Shown: positions 1 to 6,162 of the stretch, piece after piece
Layout: every line of letters starts with the position of its first letter
Position numbering within the stretch: the stretch's first letter is position 1
Assembly (NCBI GenBank): GCA_016927095.1
Contig: JAFGNI010000215.1
Location: forward strand, 1 to 10,614
Origin: Anaerolineae bacterium
GTDB lineage: Bacteria > Chloroflexota > Anaerolineae > B4-G1 > SLSP01
Direction of reading: 5' to 3'
Length of the DNA stretch: 10,614 nt
Translations under genes and position numbers: made by a program
Notes under the pieces: generated by a model
Database searches by the model: none
What the model saw: only the letters and a program-made list of their open reading frames with translations
What the model was told of the DNA's origin: nothing

Positions 1-1
1 T

Positions 2-985
2 CTGGATACGCCGGAAGGCGTAACCACTCGACGGCTTGACGCGACCGCCTCGGGTGCCCACGTTCAGCACGTGCCGTCCCGCTCGGCGCGGGTGCGGATG
101 ATCGGTCATCGGGATGAGGTCGCGCTCCTCCTCAAGGATCCGGTAGCGCGAGGCCCCCAGCGTCTGTGCCAAGTAGTCGCGGAGCGCGCGGCGGTATGCG
201 TCCACCGGCAGGATATCCGCGGAGAAGATCGTGTACTCCACGAGTCCCTGGTTTTCCGCGTAGGGCAGGACGTAGAAGAAACGCATCGCGCCGTGCTGCG
301 GCGTGCGAAAGTCGAACATCGTAGGTAGCTCGGGATCGAAGACCGCTTTCTCCGTCTCGATCTCCCATCCTAAGAAGTGCTGGATCAGGTAATGATAGCG
401 ACGGGTGAGGGGACGGTATTCGTCGGCGCGATAGCGGCTGTCAAAGAGCCAGGTGCTCCGGTAGGCGATTCCATTGACGACAACCTCCGCGAAACCACCG
501 TCTTCGTCAGGCCCGCTGCTTTCCCTGGCGGCGTCTGATCGTGCGACGGGGAACTCTGTGGAAGGGCGGCGTCCACCGATTGGGGTGTGTCCGTCGCTGA
601 TGTCGCGGATCGTGCCTCGCAGGAACTGGACCCCAGGTCGCGAAGCAAGCGCCTCGCGCATAAAGCGGTAGAAGTCGATTGCGCGTACCATATGATACCG
701 GTACGGTGCCAGGTCGATCTTGAGTTGGTCGGTGCCACTGCGCAGGGCAAGGCTGTCCCAGGTCCGGTAAGCCAATGCGTCCACATACGTTGGCTCAGCA
801 CTCCAGTAGCACCAGGTGTGGTCGTTACGGTCTTTGACCTGCTCGTCGACGATGAGCATTGTCAGATTGGGCAGCGCGCGGTTCAGCTGGTAAGCCAAGC
901 TCAGACCGGCGGCGCCCCCGCCGGCGAGGATGACATCATAACGCTGAGATTCCCCTGCGGGCCCTCTGCTGCCGGACGCTGCCAT
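2..985 (-). CDS. crtY: Lycopene beta-cyclase, CrtY type (3' end beyond window)
   Basis: FAD/NAD(P)-dependent flavoprotein that closes the psi ends of lycopene into beta-ionone rings, giving gamma- or beta-carotene at the membrane. In 328 readable codons I see a Rossmann start (DVILAGGGAAG, about residues 17-27), the acidic end of beta-2 (DE, 47-48), the family motif NDHTWCYW (54-61), FDSR (181-184), LIQHFLGWEIET (200-211), TMFDFRTPQ (222-230), RFFYVLPY (235-242), and IPMTD (291-295) followed by GTRGGRVKPSSGYAFRRIQ up to the edge. All are typical of the lycopene cyclase family (PF05834), closest in wording to Bacteroidota CrtY. The usual length is about 380-400 residues, so perhaps 55-75 are missing. 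The ATG follows the crtB stop directly and is the first codon after an in-frame TAG, with a weak GAGAG as ribosome site. Residues about 132-164 form a hydrophilic linker rich in G, S, R, D and E, probably a lineage-specific loop. The function is secure; which ends it cyclises is not. Confidence 0.93.
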   Translation of the reverse strand, partial: MAASGSRGPAGESQRYDVILAGGGAAGLSLAYQLNRALPNLTMLIVDEQVKDRNDHTWCYWSAEPTYVDALAYRTWDSLALRSGTDQLKIDLAPYRYHMVRAIDFYRFMREALASRPGVQFLRGTIRDISDGHTPIGGRRPSTEFPVARSDAARESSGPDEDGGFAEVVVNGIAYRSTWLFDSRYRADEYRPLTRRYHYLIQHFLGWEIETEKAVFDPELPTMFDFRTPQHGAMRFFYVLPYAENQGLVEYTIFSADILPVDAYRRALRDYLAQTLGASRYRILEEERDLIPMTDHPHPRRAGRHVLNVGTRGGRVKPSSGYAFRRIQ

Positions 986-2056
986 CTACTCTCGAGCACC
1001 CGTCCGTGGGACATGACCCGTCTCTGGATTGAGCGCTCTCCCGGCACCGGTCGGTGTCGCGAGTGGTTCGTCTGTACTGCTGGACTCCGGCTGGGGGCCG
1101 TATCCTGTGACGTTTGCTCGCCACCACAGGCCGGGCAGCCGGCGCAGTTTGCCGACCGTGGTGACGTGCGCACGGCGGCTGAAGACATCCATATTGTGAG
1201 CCTCGATGTCCGTCAAGATGGCCGCATAGAGCTCTGCTGCGGTGCCAATGGCGAAACGACCATCGCGGTGCAGCATCTGAATCCCAGGCAGCGACTCGGC
1301 ATAGATCGCGCGCACCCGGGCGATCTGGAATGCCATAAAAGCCCGCCACCGGCCCGTAACCTGGCCTCTGGCGATATCCGAGGGAGCTAGGTTGAACCGC
1401 TCAAGTTCCTCAAGGGGGAGGTAGAGGCGGCCTGCTGACCAGTCCTCTGCGATGTCCCTCAGGATGTTGGTGAGCTGTAGCGCAACACCGAGTTTGACCG
1501 CGTATGGGATCGCCTCGGGTCCTGAGAAGCCAATGACGTGCATTGCCATCAGCCCGACCGTCGACGCGACCCCGTAGCAGTAGGAGGTCAGGTCTTCGAA
1601 GGTATCGTAACGATCCTGCTCGATGTCGCGCGCAACACCGTCAATGAGCTGCTCTGCGTACAGCCTAGGGATGCCATAGGTAGCCTGCGTGTCGGCCCAC
1701 GCCATGATCAGAGGATCACTGGGGCTCTCACATTCCCCGACGGCGCGCCGGCGCCATTGCTCCAGCGCGGACCTAGCATCCCATGCCTTGTCGTGCTGGA
1801 GGCGGTCCACGATGTCGTCACTCATACGGCAGAACGCATAGAGCGCCCGTGCAGCGTCGCGTTTCTTGGGTGGTAGCAGCCCCGATGCGAGGGAGAAGGT
1901 GCGGCTGTGGGAAGCCGTAATGGCTGAACAGTGCTCATAAGCCCGCAGCAGCTCCCCTTCGCCGACCTCGAGACAAGGGTTGTTGGCGGGGCTGTTGATG
2001 CCCGCATAGGCCATGTCAAGTAACTGGTTTTCCCAGGACGCCGCATTCACACTCAT
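986..2056 (-). CDS. crtB: Phytoene synthase
   Basis: Condenses two geranylgeranyl diphosphates head-to-head through prephytoene diphosphate to phytoene, the first committed carotenoid step, at the cytoplasmic membrane face. The 356-residue product has SHSRTF (49-54), the first Asp-rich motif DDIVD (80-84), YCYGVASTVG (159-168), the second Asp-rich motif NILRDIAED (197-205) and GRLYLP (209-214), all diagnostic of the trans-IPPS head-to-head (SQS/PSY) family. I chose the ATG at 2056 because GGAGAG lies just upstream at good spacing. A TTG four codons earlier overlaps this ribosome site and is unlikely. The last 45 or so residues, after KLRRLPGLWW, are hydrophilic and probably disordered. The stop TAG abuts the ATG of crtY, so the two are co-transcribed and probably coupled. 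Squalene synthase (HpnC/HpnD type) is the main alternative. The adjoining cyclase argues firmly for phytoene. No phytoene desaturase is in view. Confidence 0.95.
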   Translation of the reverse strand: MSVNAASWENQLLDMAYAGINSPANNPCLEVGEGELLRAYEHCSAITASHSRTFSLASGLLPPKKRDAARALYAFCRMSDDIVDRLQHDKAWDARSALEQWRRRAVGECESPSDPLIMAWADTQATYGIPRLYAEQLIDGVARDIEQDRYDTFEDLTSYCYGVASTVGLMAMHVIGFSGPEAIPYAVKLGVALQLTNILRDIAEDWSAGRLYLPLEELERFNLAPSDIARGQVTGRWRAFMAFQIARVRAIYAESLPGIQMLHRDGRFAIGTAAELYAAILTDIEAHNMDVFSRRAHVTTVGKLRRLPGLWWRANVTGYGPQPESSSTDEPLATPTGAGRALNPETGHVPRTGARE

Positions 2057-2138
2057 CGCTCTCTCCAACGTTTCTATTTAAGGCTCGATCGGGCGACGGC
2101 AATGTGCATTTCAGAAGACTGTATGCTATATCCGCGGT

Positions 2139-2167
2139 ATTGTACCTTGTTCTGTCCTTCGCGCGAA
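2139..2167 (-). promoter_or_regulatory. Putative crtB promoter with overlapping palindrome
   Basis: In the 223-bp gap upstream of crtB, the minus strand has TACAAT (2144-2139), a good -10 hexamer, about 80 nt before the ATG. At 17-bp spacing the -35 would be TTCGCG (2167-2162), a poor match. That hexamer lies inside the perfect 10-bp palindrome TTCGCGCGAA (2158-2167). A weak -35 covered by a palindrome would suit an activator- or repressor-controlled promoter. No regulator gene is in the window, and the assignment rests on sequence similarity alone. I see no other gene in this gap. Confidence 0.4.
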
Positions 2168-2279
2168 TCTGCGCGATATGTTGGTCTTGTTTTCGACACC
2201 CAGTGCCAGCCGGCGCCAAGATTCGCTCTGCGTCGTGCTGACCGCCGTGAGCGTAGCAGCCATCGATGCCGACCATCAC

Positions 2280-3485
2280 CTACTTGATCCTCTCGCCTGT
2301 CTCTGCATCGAAGAAAAAGAGCGCCGACAGGGGAAAGACAACCTCGGTCTCGTAGCCGGTGACCAGATGCAGTTCAAGCGGCGCCGTCACGCTACAGGAG
2401 AATGCCTCGGTGCTGACATAGGCTGTCTGCTTCTGGCGTCCGAAGTCAGGCTCAACCACGTCGACCGTGCCTCTGAAGACGACGCTATCGGAGGGTGCGC
2501 CTTCGCCCACACCATAGTCCCGTGCTCTCGCGTGAGCTTCGCCAGGGCGAATGCCAACCGTGATCTCCTGGCCCTGGTGCATACGCGATAGCAGTGGTTC
2601 GGGGACCGGGATCTGCTGGCTGCCACCGAGAGCAATCTGCTCTCCCGAGACGATGCCACCGAGGAGGTTCATAGGCGGCGTTCCCAAGAAGCCTGCAACA
2701 AAGGCGTTCACGGGATCCTGGAGAACCTCTGCGAAGACGCCCACCTGCTCAATGCGCCCCTTCCGCATCACGGCAACCCGATCTCCCAAGGCCATCGCCT
2801 CGATCTGGTCATGGGTCACGTAGATCGCTGTGATGCCAAAGCGGTGGAGCAGGCGTTTGATCTCGACGCGTGTGCGGGTCCTGAGTTTCGCATCCAAGTT
2901 CGACAGCGGTTCGTCGAAGAGGAAGAGACGGGGCTCTCTGACCAGGGCACGGGCGATGGCCAGGCGTTGCTGTTGTCCCCCGGAGAGGGTGCCGGGCTTG
3001 CGCTTCAGGAGCTCCCTGAACCCGAAACCCATCATATCCGACGTGATGCGGATGCGTTCCTCTGCCTCGGCGTCGGGTGCCTTGTTGACCTGGAAGAAGA
3101 AACGCAGGTTGCCTTGGCCATAAAAGTGGGGGTAGAGGGCGTAGTTCTGGAAGACCATCCCGATCCGACGCTCTCCGACGGGTACCTCTCGCGTGTCCTG
3201 CCCGTCATAGGTCACGAGTCCTTCGTACTCGGTCAACCCGGCGACAACCCGAAGGAGCGTGCTCTTGCCACAACCTGATGGGCCCACGACCACCATCGTC
3301 TCGCCGTCGGCCACGGTGAGATCCAGGGCGTCAAGAGCGATCACCGTGCCGCTATGCGTTTCCACCTGGTCGCCATTCGCTTTCAGGCTGTCGCCAGGCA
3401 AGGGGGCACGCCAGCGGAAGAGCTTGTCTACACTGGCGTCCTCTTGATAGCGCTTGGTCACGTCCTGGAGCTTGATTTCAGCCAT
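2280..3485 (-). CDS. ABC transporter ATP-binding protein, MalK/UgpC (CUT1) type
   Basis: Cytoplasmic ATPase subunit that powers a carbohydrate or glycerol-phosphate importer. The 401-residue protein has Walker A GPSGCGKST (68-76), the Q-loop glutamine in VFQNYALYPH (Q113), signature LSGGQQQR (167-174), Walker B LFLFDEP (187-193), D-loop SNLDAK (195-200) and H-loop YVTHDQ (222-227). GTPPMN (268-273) then leads into a C-terminal TOBE/MalK-like regulatory region. Compared with MalK (about 370 residues, Walker A near residue 36), there are some 30 extra residues between the first strand (KLQDVTKRY) and TVIALDAL. The segment after the Q-loop (HFYGQGNLRFFFQVNKAP) also departs from the usual TVYDNIAF wording. 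The ATG start is preceded by AAGG. It stands alone: no permease or solute-binding protein gene flanks it, so it may serve transporters encoded elsewhere. The substrate cannot be told from the sequence. The 87-bp gap to the upstream gene shows no clear terminator. Confidence 0.92.
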   Translation of the reverse strand: MAEIKLQDVTKRYQEDASVDKLFRWRAPLPGDSLKANGDQVETHSGTVIALDALDLTVADGETMVVVGPSGCGKSTLLRVVAGLTEYEGLVTYDGQDTREVPVGERRIGMVFQNYALYPHFYGQGNLRFFFQVNKAPDAEAEERIRITSDMMGFGFRELLKRKPGTLSGGQQQRLAIARALVREPRLFLFDEPLSNLDAKLRTRTRVEIKRLLHRFGITAIYVTHDQIEAMALGDRVAVMRKGRIEQVGVFAEVLQDPVNAFVAGFLGTPPMNLLGGIVSGEQIALGGSQQIPVPEPLLSRMHQGQEITVGIRPGEAHARARDYGVGEGAPSDSVVFRGTVDVVEPDFGRQKQTAYVSTEAFSCSVTAPLELHLVTGYETEVVFPLSALFFFDAETGERIK

Positions 3486-3572
3486 AGCCTATGCCTTATC
3501 CTCTGTAGCCTGCCTCGCCATCGCTTCTGATGAACCTCGCTGCGGCAGCGCGGCTGTGCCTGCATTGCTGCG

Positions 3573-4283
3573 CTACTCGTTCTGATTTCGGCTTTCCTTT
3601 GTCTGACGTCTCTTCCTGCGCCGGATAAGCGTGGCAACCACCGGCGCACCGACCATGACGACGGCGTTGAGGGCGATGGCAGCCACAAACTTCCAGGAGG
3701 TGGGGTCGCTGATGGCATCTCCCAGGAGTACCAGCCCCAAGCTTCCCGGTATGATGCCCAGGGCCGTGGCCATGATGTAGACGGGCACCGACACCTTCGT
3801 GAGCCCGGCAACGTAGTTCTGGACCTCCCAAGGCAGGAGCGGGATCAGACGCATCATCAGGATGAATAGGAAGCCCCCTTGACCCTCGGAGCGCTGGTAG
3901 ATATCGTCCAGCTTCTTGCCTTGGAGTCTGGCCTCCACCCACTCCTGTCCTAGAACCCGGGACAGCGTGAAGGGAATGAGCGACGACATCGTTGCCACGC
4001 CAATGACCAGCAGAGAGCCCCAAAAGGTGCCAAAGAGAAGGCCGCCCAGCGGCGAGAGCACCCAGGAAATCAGAGGAATCGGTGCGCTGATCGTGTAGAG
4101 CACGCCAAAAACAACGGGAGCCCACGCTCCAAAGCCACGGATGAAGGCTTGGACGTTCTCACTGTTGAAACGGTTGTACTGAGAGAAGTAGTACCAGGCC
4201 GTCGCGGCGAAGATGCCGAACACGATGATGACCAGCACCATCTGTAGCCACTTCGGCTGCTTGGTTGCGACCTCCTCGCTCAT
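3573..4283 (-). CDS. TVP38/TMEM64 (VTT/DedA-like) membrane protein
   Basis: Integral membrane protein of 236 residues in the SNARE-associated/VTT superfamily (PF09335), whose better-studied members (DedA, TMEM41B/VMP1) act in membrane homeostasis and lipid transbilayer movement. Hydrophobic segments lie at about 13-32, 54-74, 78-105, 138-160, 165-190 and 198-220. The family core is visible: SAPIPLISWVLSPLGGLLFG (66-85), then MMRLIPLLPWEVQNYVAG (143-160) with LTKVSVPVYIMATALGIIPG (161-180). The re-entrant, proline-containing segments are characteristic. The tail after 220 is strongly basic (RRRKRR). I start at the ATG at 4283 because AGGAGG lies 5 nt upstream. Reading further upstream would add 45 residues that merely shadow the preceding gene. 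The start overlaps the glycosyltransferase stop as ATGA, implying translational coupling, so it probably acts with that enzyme, perhaps on a membrane-bound glycosylated product (inference). Confidence 0.9.
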   Translation of the reverse strand: MSEEVATKQPKWLQMVLVIIVFGIFAATAWYYFSQYNRFNSENVQAFIRGFGAWAPVVFGVLYTISAPIPLISWVLSPLGGLLFGTFWGSLLVIGVATMSSLIPFTLSRVLGQEWVEARLQGKKLDDIYQRSEGQGGFLFILMMRLIPLLPWEVQNYVAGLTKVSVPVYIMATALGIIPGSLGLVLLGDAISDPTSWKFVAAIALNAVVMVGAPVVATLIRRRKRRQTKESRNQNE

Positions 4284-5023
4284 TGTGCCCTCCTGGCATC
4301 CTCGATCGAGGCCCCACGCTGCCCACGTTGTACCGCTATCCTCTCGCGACTGGATCGATAGGCCCGTGCGATGTCGTCCGGCGTGGCCTTCAGGACAAGA
4401 TAGCGGAACACCAGCCACACACTCAGGGCATACTGGCGGAGTGGGCCCTGCTCGAGATAGCGCCGGCTTGATGCAATCACCCGCTCGGGGACCATAGCGA
4501 TGCGCCCACGCTCGTGGAGCGCACGGGCCATCTCCACATCCTCCATCAGCGGAATATCGGGGAACCCACCGATAGCGTCCAACGTCTCTCGGGCCATGAA
4601 CTGAGCCCGGTCACCATGGACGGCGATCCATCGGCCCCTGAACGTCGTGCGGTTGACCCAATGGAGAATGCCCTTTGGGGGATGATAGGCGATCTGGAAG
4701 GCGCCGCCGCTGACGCCGTGCCCCTGCAGGGCCGCCAAGACCGCTTCGCGCCAGCCTGCCGGCAGCTGCACATCGGCGTGGCAGAAGACCAGGACGTCAC
4801 CAGAGGCTTTAGCCGCACCGCGGTTCATCTGAGTGGCTCGACCTCTGGGGCTGTGGATCACCCGCGCTTCCCCAGCAGCGAGGTCGGGTGTCCCGTCCCT
4901 GCTGCCGCCGTCCACCACGATGAGCTCTACGGTCGTCGGTGGATAGTCACGGCGCGCCGCAAGCAGGCACTGACGGATAGTCTCCGCCTCATTCAGCGAC
5001 GGGATGATGACCGAAACCAACAC
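4280..5023 (-). CDS. Family 2 glycosyltransferase, TIGR04283 type
   Basis: GT-A fold glycosyltransferase of 247 residues. It opens with VSVIIPSLNEAETI (3-16), then VDGGSRDGT (37-45), GRATQMNRGA (61-70), the DXD-like FCHAD (80-84), the GD pair in AVHGDRAQF (135-142), GGFPDIPLMEDVE (152-164) and SSRRY (185-189). GRATQMN, HGD and PLMEDVE mark the TIGR04283 subgroup (rSAM/selenodomain-associated transferase 2, also annotated as an arsenosugar biosynthesis glycosyltransferase) rather than a general dolichol-phosphate-mannose synthase. One hydrophobic stretch near 197-211 may touch the membrane. The start is GTG, placed because the first strand begins immediately and a GAGGGGGAAG purine tract lies upstream. 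Its usual partner family (TIGR04282) is the next gene upstream, but a 265-bp insertion now separates them. Donor and acceptor sugars are unknown, and no arsM or arsS is visible, so an arsenosugar role is only a possibility. Confidence 0.88.
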   Translation of the reverse strand: MLVSVIIPSLNEAETIRQCLLAARRDYPPTTVELIVVDGGSRDGTPDLAAGEARVIHSPRGRATQMNRGAAKASGDVLVFCHADVQLPAGWREAVLAALQGHGVSGGAFQIAYHPPKGILHWVNRTTFRGRWIAVHGDRAQFMARETLDAIGGFPDIPLMEDVEMARALHERGRIAMVPERVIASSRRYLEQGPLRQYALSVWLVFRYLVLKATPDDIARAYRSSRERIAVQRGQRGASIEDARRAQ

Positions 5024-5110
5024 GTCTTCTTCCCCCTCAACCTCTCTCAGCGCCGTCTCCTCTCCCGCAACTTGCCGCTGTCATCATGGTGCCCTAATAA
5101 TGCCGCGACA

Positions 5111-5130
5111 GGCGCAGTCCAGCCTGCGCC
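5111..5130 (-). other. Leader hairpin upstream of the TIGR04283 glycosyltransferase
   Basis: Perfect 7-bp inverted repeat (GGCGCAG / CTGCGCC) with a 6-nt loop, about 90 nt upstream of the GTG start and downstream of the putative promoter, so it would lie in the 5' leader of the transcript. No U-run follows on either strand, so it is not a standard intrinsic terminator. A role in leader stability or regulation is possible but unsupported. Confidence 0.35.
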
Positions 5131-5151
5131 TCATATGATGTATTGGGTTCA

Positions 5152-5157
5152 ATTATA
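5152..5157 (-). promoter_or_regulatory. Putative -10 element (TATAAT) for the glycosyltransferase/VTT pair
   Basis: An exact TATAAT on the minus strand lies in an AT-rich island (5141-5172) that stands out from its GC-rich surroundings, about 130 nt before the GTG start. The hexamer at 17-bp spacing (5180-5175, CACGGT) is not a recognisable -35, so strength is uncertain. The site lies about 40 bp from the edge of the inserted element, which would therefore not have destroyed it. Confidence 0.4.
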
Positions 5158-5187
5158 TCCTATATATTGATGCGACCGTGCCGAACC

Positions 5188-5197
5188 CCCTTACGTC
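5188..5197. repeat. Left target-site duplication
   Basis: CCCTTACGTC, identical to 5463-5472 on the other side of the inverted-repeat-bounded element. A 10-bp exact direct repeat directly outside inverted repeats is the mark of transposition. Confidence 0.8.
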
Positions 5198-5199
5198 CT

Positions 5200-5214
5200 A
5201 GGGCTATCGCATTT
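5200..5214 (+). repeat. Left terminal inverted repeat
   Basis: AGGGCTATCGCATTT, the exact reverse complement of 5447-5461. It defines the left end of the MITE-like element. Confidence 0.85.
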
Positions 5215-5248
5215 CACCGTTTTGCGGCACGCCATATGCGAGCTGTTA

Positions 5249-5420
5249 TGTAGGCCGGGTAGCCGACCCGGCCGGGCGGCGCAGCCGCCGTTGCGTTAGG
5301 CCCGTGCGAGGGGGGCGCCACGCTGGGGCATGCTGCTAGGACGACGATCCAGCGCCGCAGGCCGGCCCTGCGGGCCGGGGGCGGCGGGCCGGCAGACCGG
5401 CCTTGGCTAGCCGCCCTACA
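5249..5420. repeat. Inner inverted repeat and GC hairpin cluster
   Basis: Inside the element a second pair of inverted repeats matches at 14 of 16 positions: TGTAGGCCGGGTAGCC at 5249-5264 and, inverted, TGTAGGGCGGCTAGCC at 5405-5420. Between or over them are four perfect hairpins: 5253-5273 (8-bp stem, 5-nt loop), 5275-5289 (6-bp stem, loop GCA), 5362-5378 (7-bp stem, loop TGC) and 5387-5402 (6-bp stem, loop CAGA). The arrangement suggests either a structured core or a second repeat nested within the first element. Confidence 0.65.
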
Positions 5421-5446
5421 GCGCTCCCGATGCAACGGGGTTGTCC

Positions 5447-5461
5447 AAATGCGATAGCCCT
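5447..5461 (-). repeat. Right terminal inverted repeat
   Basis: AAATGCGATAGCCCT on the plus strand, the exact inverse of 5200-5214. It defines the right end of the MITE-like element. Confidence 0.85.
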
Positions 5462-5462
5462 G

Positions 5463-5472
5463 CCCTTACGTC
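5463..5472. repeat. Right target-site duplication
   Basis: CCCTTACGTC, the second copy of 5188-5197. It covers the final bases and TAA stop of the DUF2064 transferase gene, so this copy sits in what was native coding sequence and the insertion left the reading frame whole. Confidence 0.8.
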
Positions 5473-6107
5473 ACAATGCTATTGCGCAGGTTGGCCAGCC
5501 AGGCATGGTAATCCTCCACCAAGTCAATGTCGGCGAGTTGAGGTAGCCTCGCGAGCCGGACACCTTTCGCAGTAGCCAGAGCCTCGGTTTGTGTGAGCAC
5601 GGCCTCGGTGCTCCAGGCGATGCCCTCGAAGATGTTGGCGCCTGGCGCGCGCATACCCACCAGGTAATAGCCGCCGTCGGCAGCGGGCCCGACCACGCCC
5701 GGGGCGCGATCGTTCTCAATGGGGTCTCGAAGCAACGCAAAGGCCTGCCGCACGATTTCGATCGTCATCCCTGGAATGTCGCTGCCGGTCAACACAACGG
5801 CCTCGGCGCCTTCCCGAAACGCCTGCTGAAAGGAAGCGTTCATCCTTGTCCCCAGGTCGCCCTCGACCTGGGGACGGACTATCAGTTCAGGAAAGGCGCG
5901 ATCGAAATAGGCACAATCCTGCCGGTCAGCAACGGAAAGCTCCAGCGTTGTTTCGGGCAACGACGCCGCCACTAAGCTAAGCAGGTAGGTGTAGAGCAGT
6001 CGTGCGTAGATGCCGGCGGCTGCCTCGCCGCCGATGGCTGCGCCCAAGCGGGACTTGGCGTAGCCGGCGAGGGGCCGCTTGGCGTAGATGATCAGATGCT
6101 GTCGCAT
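5466..6107 (-). CDS. TIGR04282/DUF2064 transferase (rSAM/selenodomain-associated transferase 1)
   Basis: Protein of 213 residues with a nucleotidyltransferase/GT-A-like fold. Motifs: LIIYAKRPLAGYAKSRL (5-21), a nucleotide-binding-like start resembling molybdopterin/sugar-nucleotide transferases; QVEGDLGTRM (80-89); LTGSDIPG (106-113); GPAADGGYYLVG (140-151); and DIDLVEDY (193-200). These define DUF2064, annotated as a partner of TIGR04283 glycosyltransferases and of arsenosugar or radical-SAM clusters. The exact reaction is not established. I use the ATG at 6107, which places the first strand at residue 5 as in the family and has GGAG upstream at 10-nt spacing. A GTG at 6182 would overlap the preceding gene and add 25 unconvincing residues. 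The preceding phosphotransferase ends 55 bp upstream. Downstream, the MITE-like element begins 3 bp after the TAA. Confidence 0.88.
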   Translation of the reverse strand: MRQHLIIYAKRPLAGYAKSRLGAAIGGEAAAGIYARLLYTYLLSLVAASLPETTLELSVADRQDCAYFDRAFPELIVRPQVEGDLGTRMNASFQQAFREGAEAVVLTGSDIPGMTIEIVRQAFALLRDPIENDRAPGVVGPAADGGYYLVGMRAPGANIFEGIAWSTEAVLTQTEALATAKGVRLARLPQLADIDLVEDYHAWLANLRNSIVT

Positions 6108-6162
6108 GGCTACATGTCTCCGGCGCGTGTCGGTTCCTGTGCCGCTAGCGCGGCCCAACCAC

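Larger units (their letters stand above)
5198..5462. mobile_element. MITE-like non-autonomous element, about 265 bp
   Basis: A non-coding segment bounded by perfect 15-bp terminal inverted repeats and flanked by a 10-bp direct repeat (CCCTTACGTC). The ends read CTAGGGCTATCGC on the left and, inverted, CAGGGCTATCGC on the right. Ends near CAGGG and an 8-10 bp duplication fit what I know of the ISAs1 family, so that family's transposase is my best guess for the mobilising enzyme (inference). The interior is extremely GC-rich and palindromic and has no credible gene. The element lies 3 bp beyond the TAA of the DUF2064 transferase; the right target copy overlaps the last two codons and stop, so the gene is intact. 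It now separates two genes of commonly paired families. It could also be an internal-deletion derivative of a full insertion sequence. Confidence 0.8.

Noticed and set aside
587..1390. Long plus-strand open frame (267 codons) across the crtB/crtY region
   Set aside because: It lies opposite two clear minus-strand genes and its product shows no domain; it is a GC-rich antisense shadow.
2126..2263. Small minus-strand open frame of about 45 codons in the gap before crtB
   Set aside because: No ribosome site, no recognised family, and it overlaps the likely promoter.
2016..2279. GTG-started minus-strand frame overlapping the start of crtB
   Set aside because: It runs into crtB out of frame and has no motif; chance frame.
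3538..3550. Palindrome CGCTGCGGCAGCG between the VTT and ABC ATPase genes as a terminator
   Set aside because: Too short a loop and no following T-run on the coding strand.
3496..4125. Minus-strand open frame of 209 codons overlapping the VTT gene
   Set aside because: Out of frame with the TVP38/TMEM64 protein, low-complexity and His/Arg/Gly-rich, with no family resemblance.
4284..4418. 45-residue N-terminal extension of the VTT protein
   Set aside because: It merely re-reads the end of the glycosyltransferase gene; AGGAGG sits before the internal ATG at 4283.
5253..5402. GC hairpins considered as a CRISPR array or intrinsic terminators
   Set aside because: The repeats are not regularly spaced direct copies and no U-run follows any stem; they fit a transposon interior better.
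5214..5435. 73-codon minus-strand frame inside the MITE-like element
   Set aside because: Product is Arg/Pro/Ala-rich as expected from translating GC hairpins; no transposase motif.
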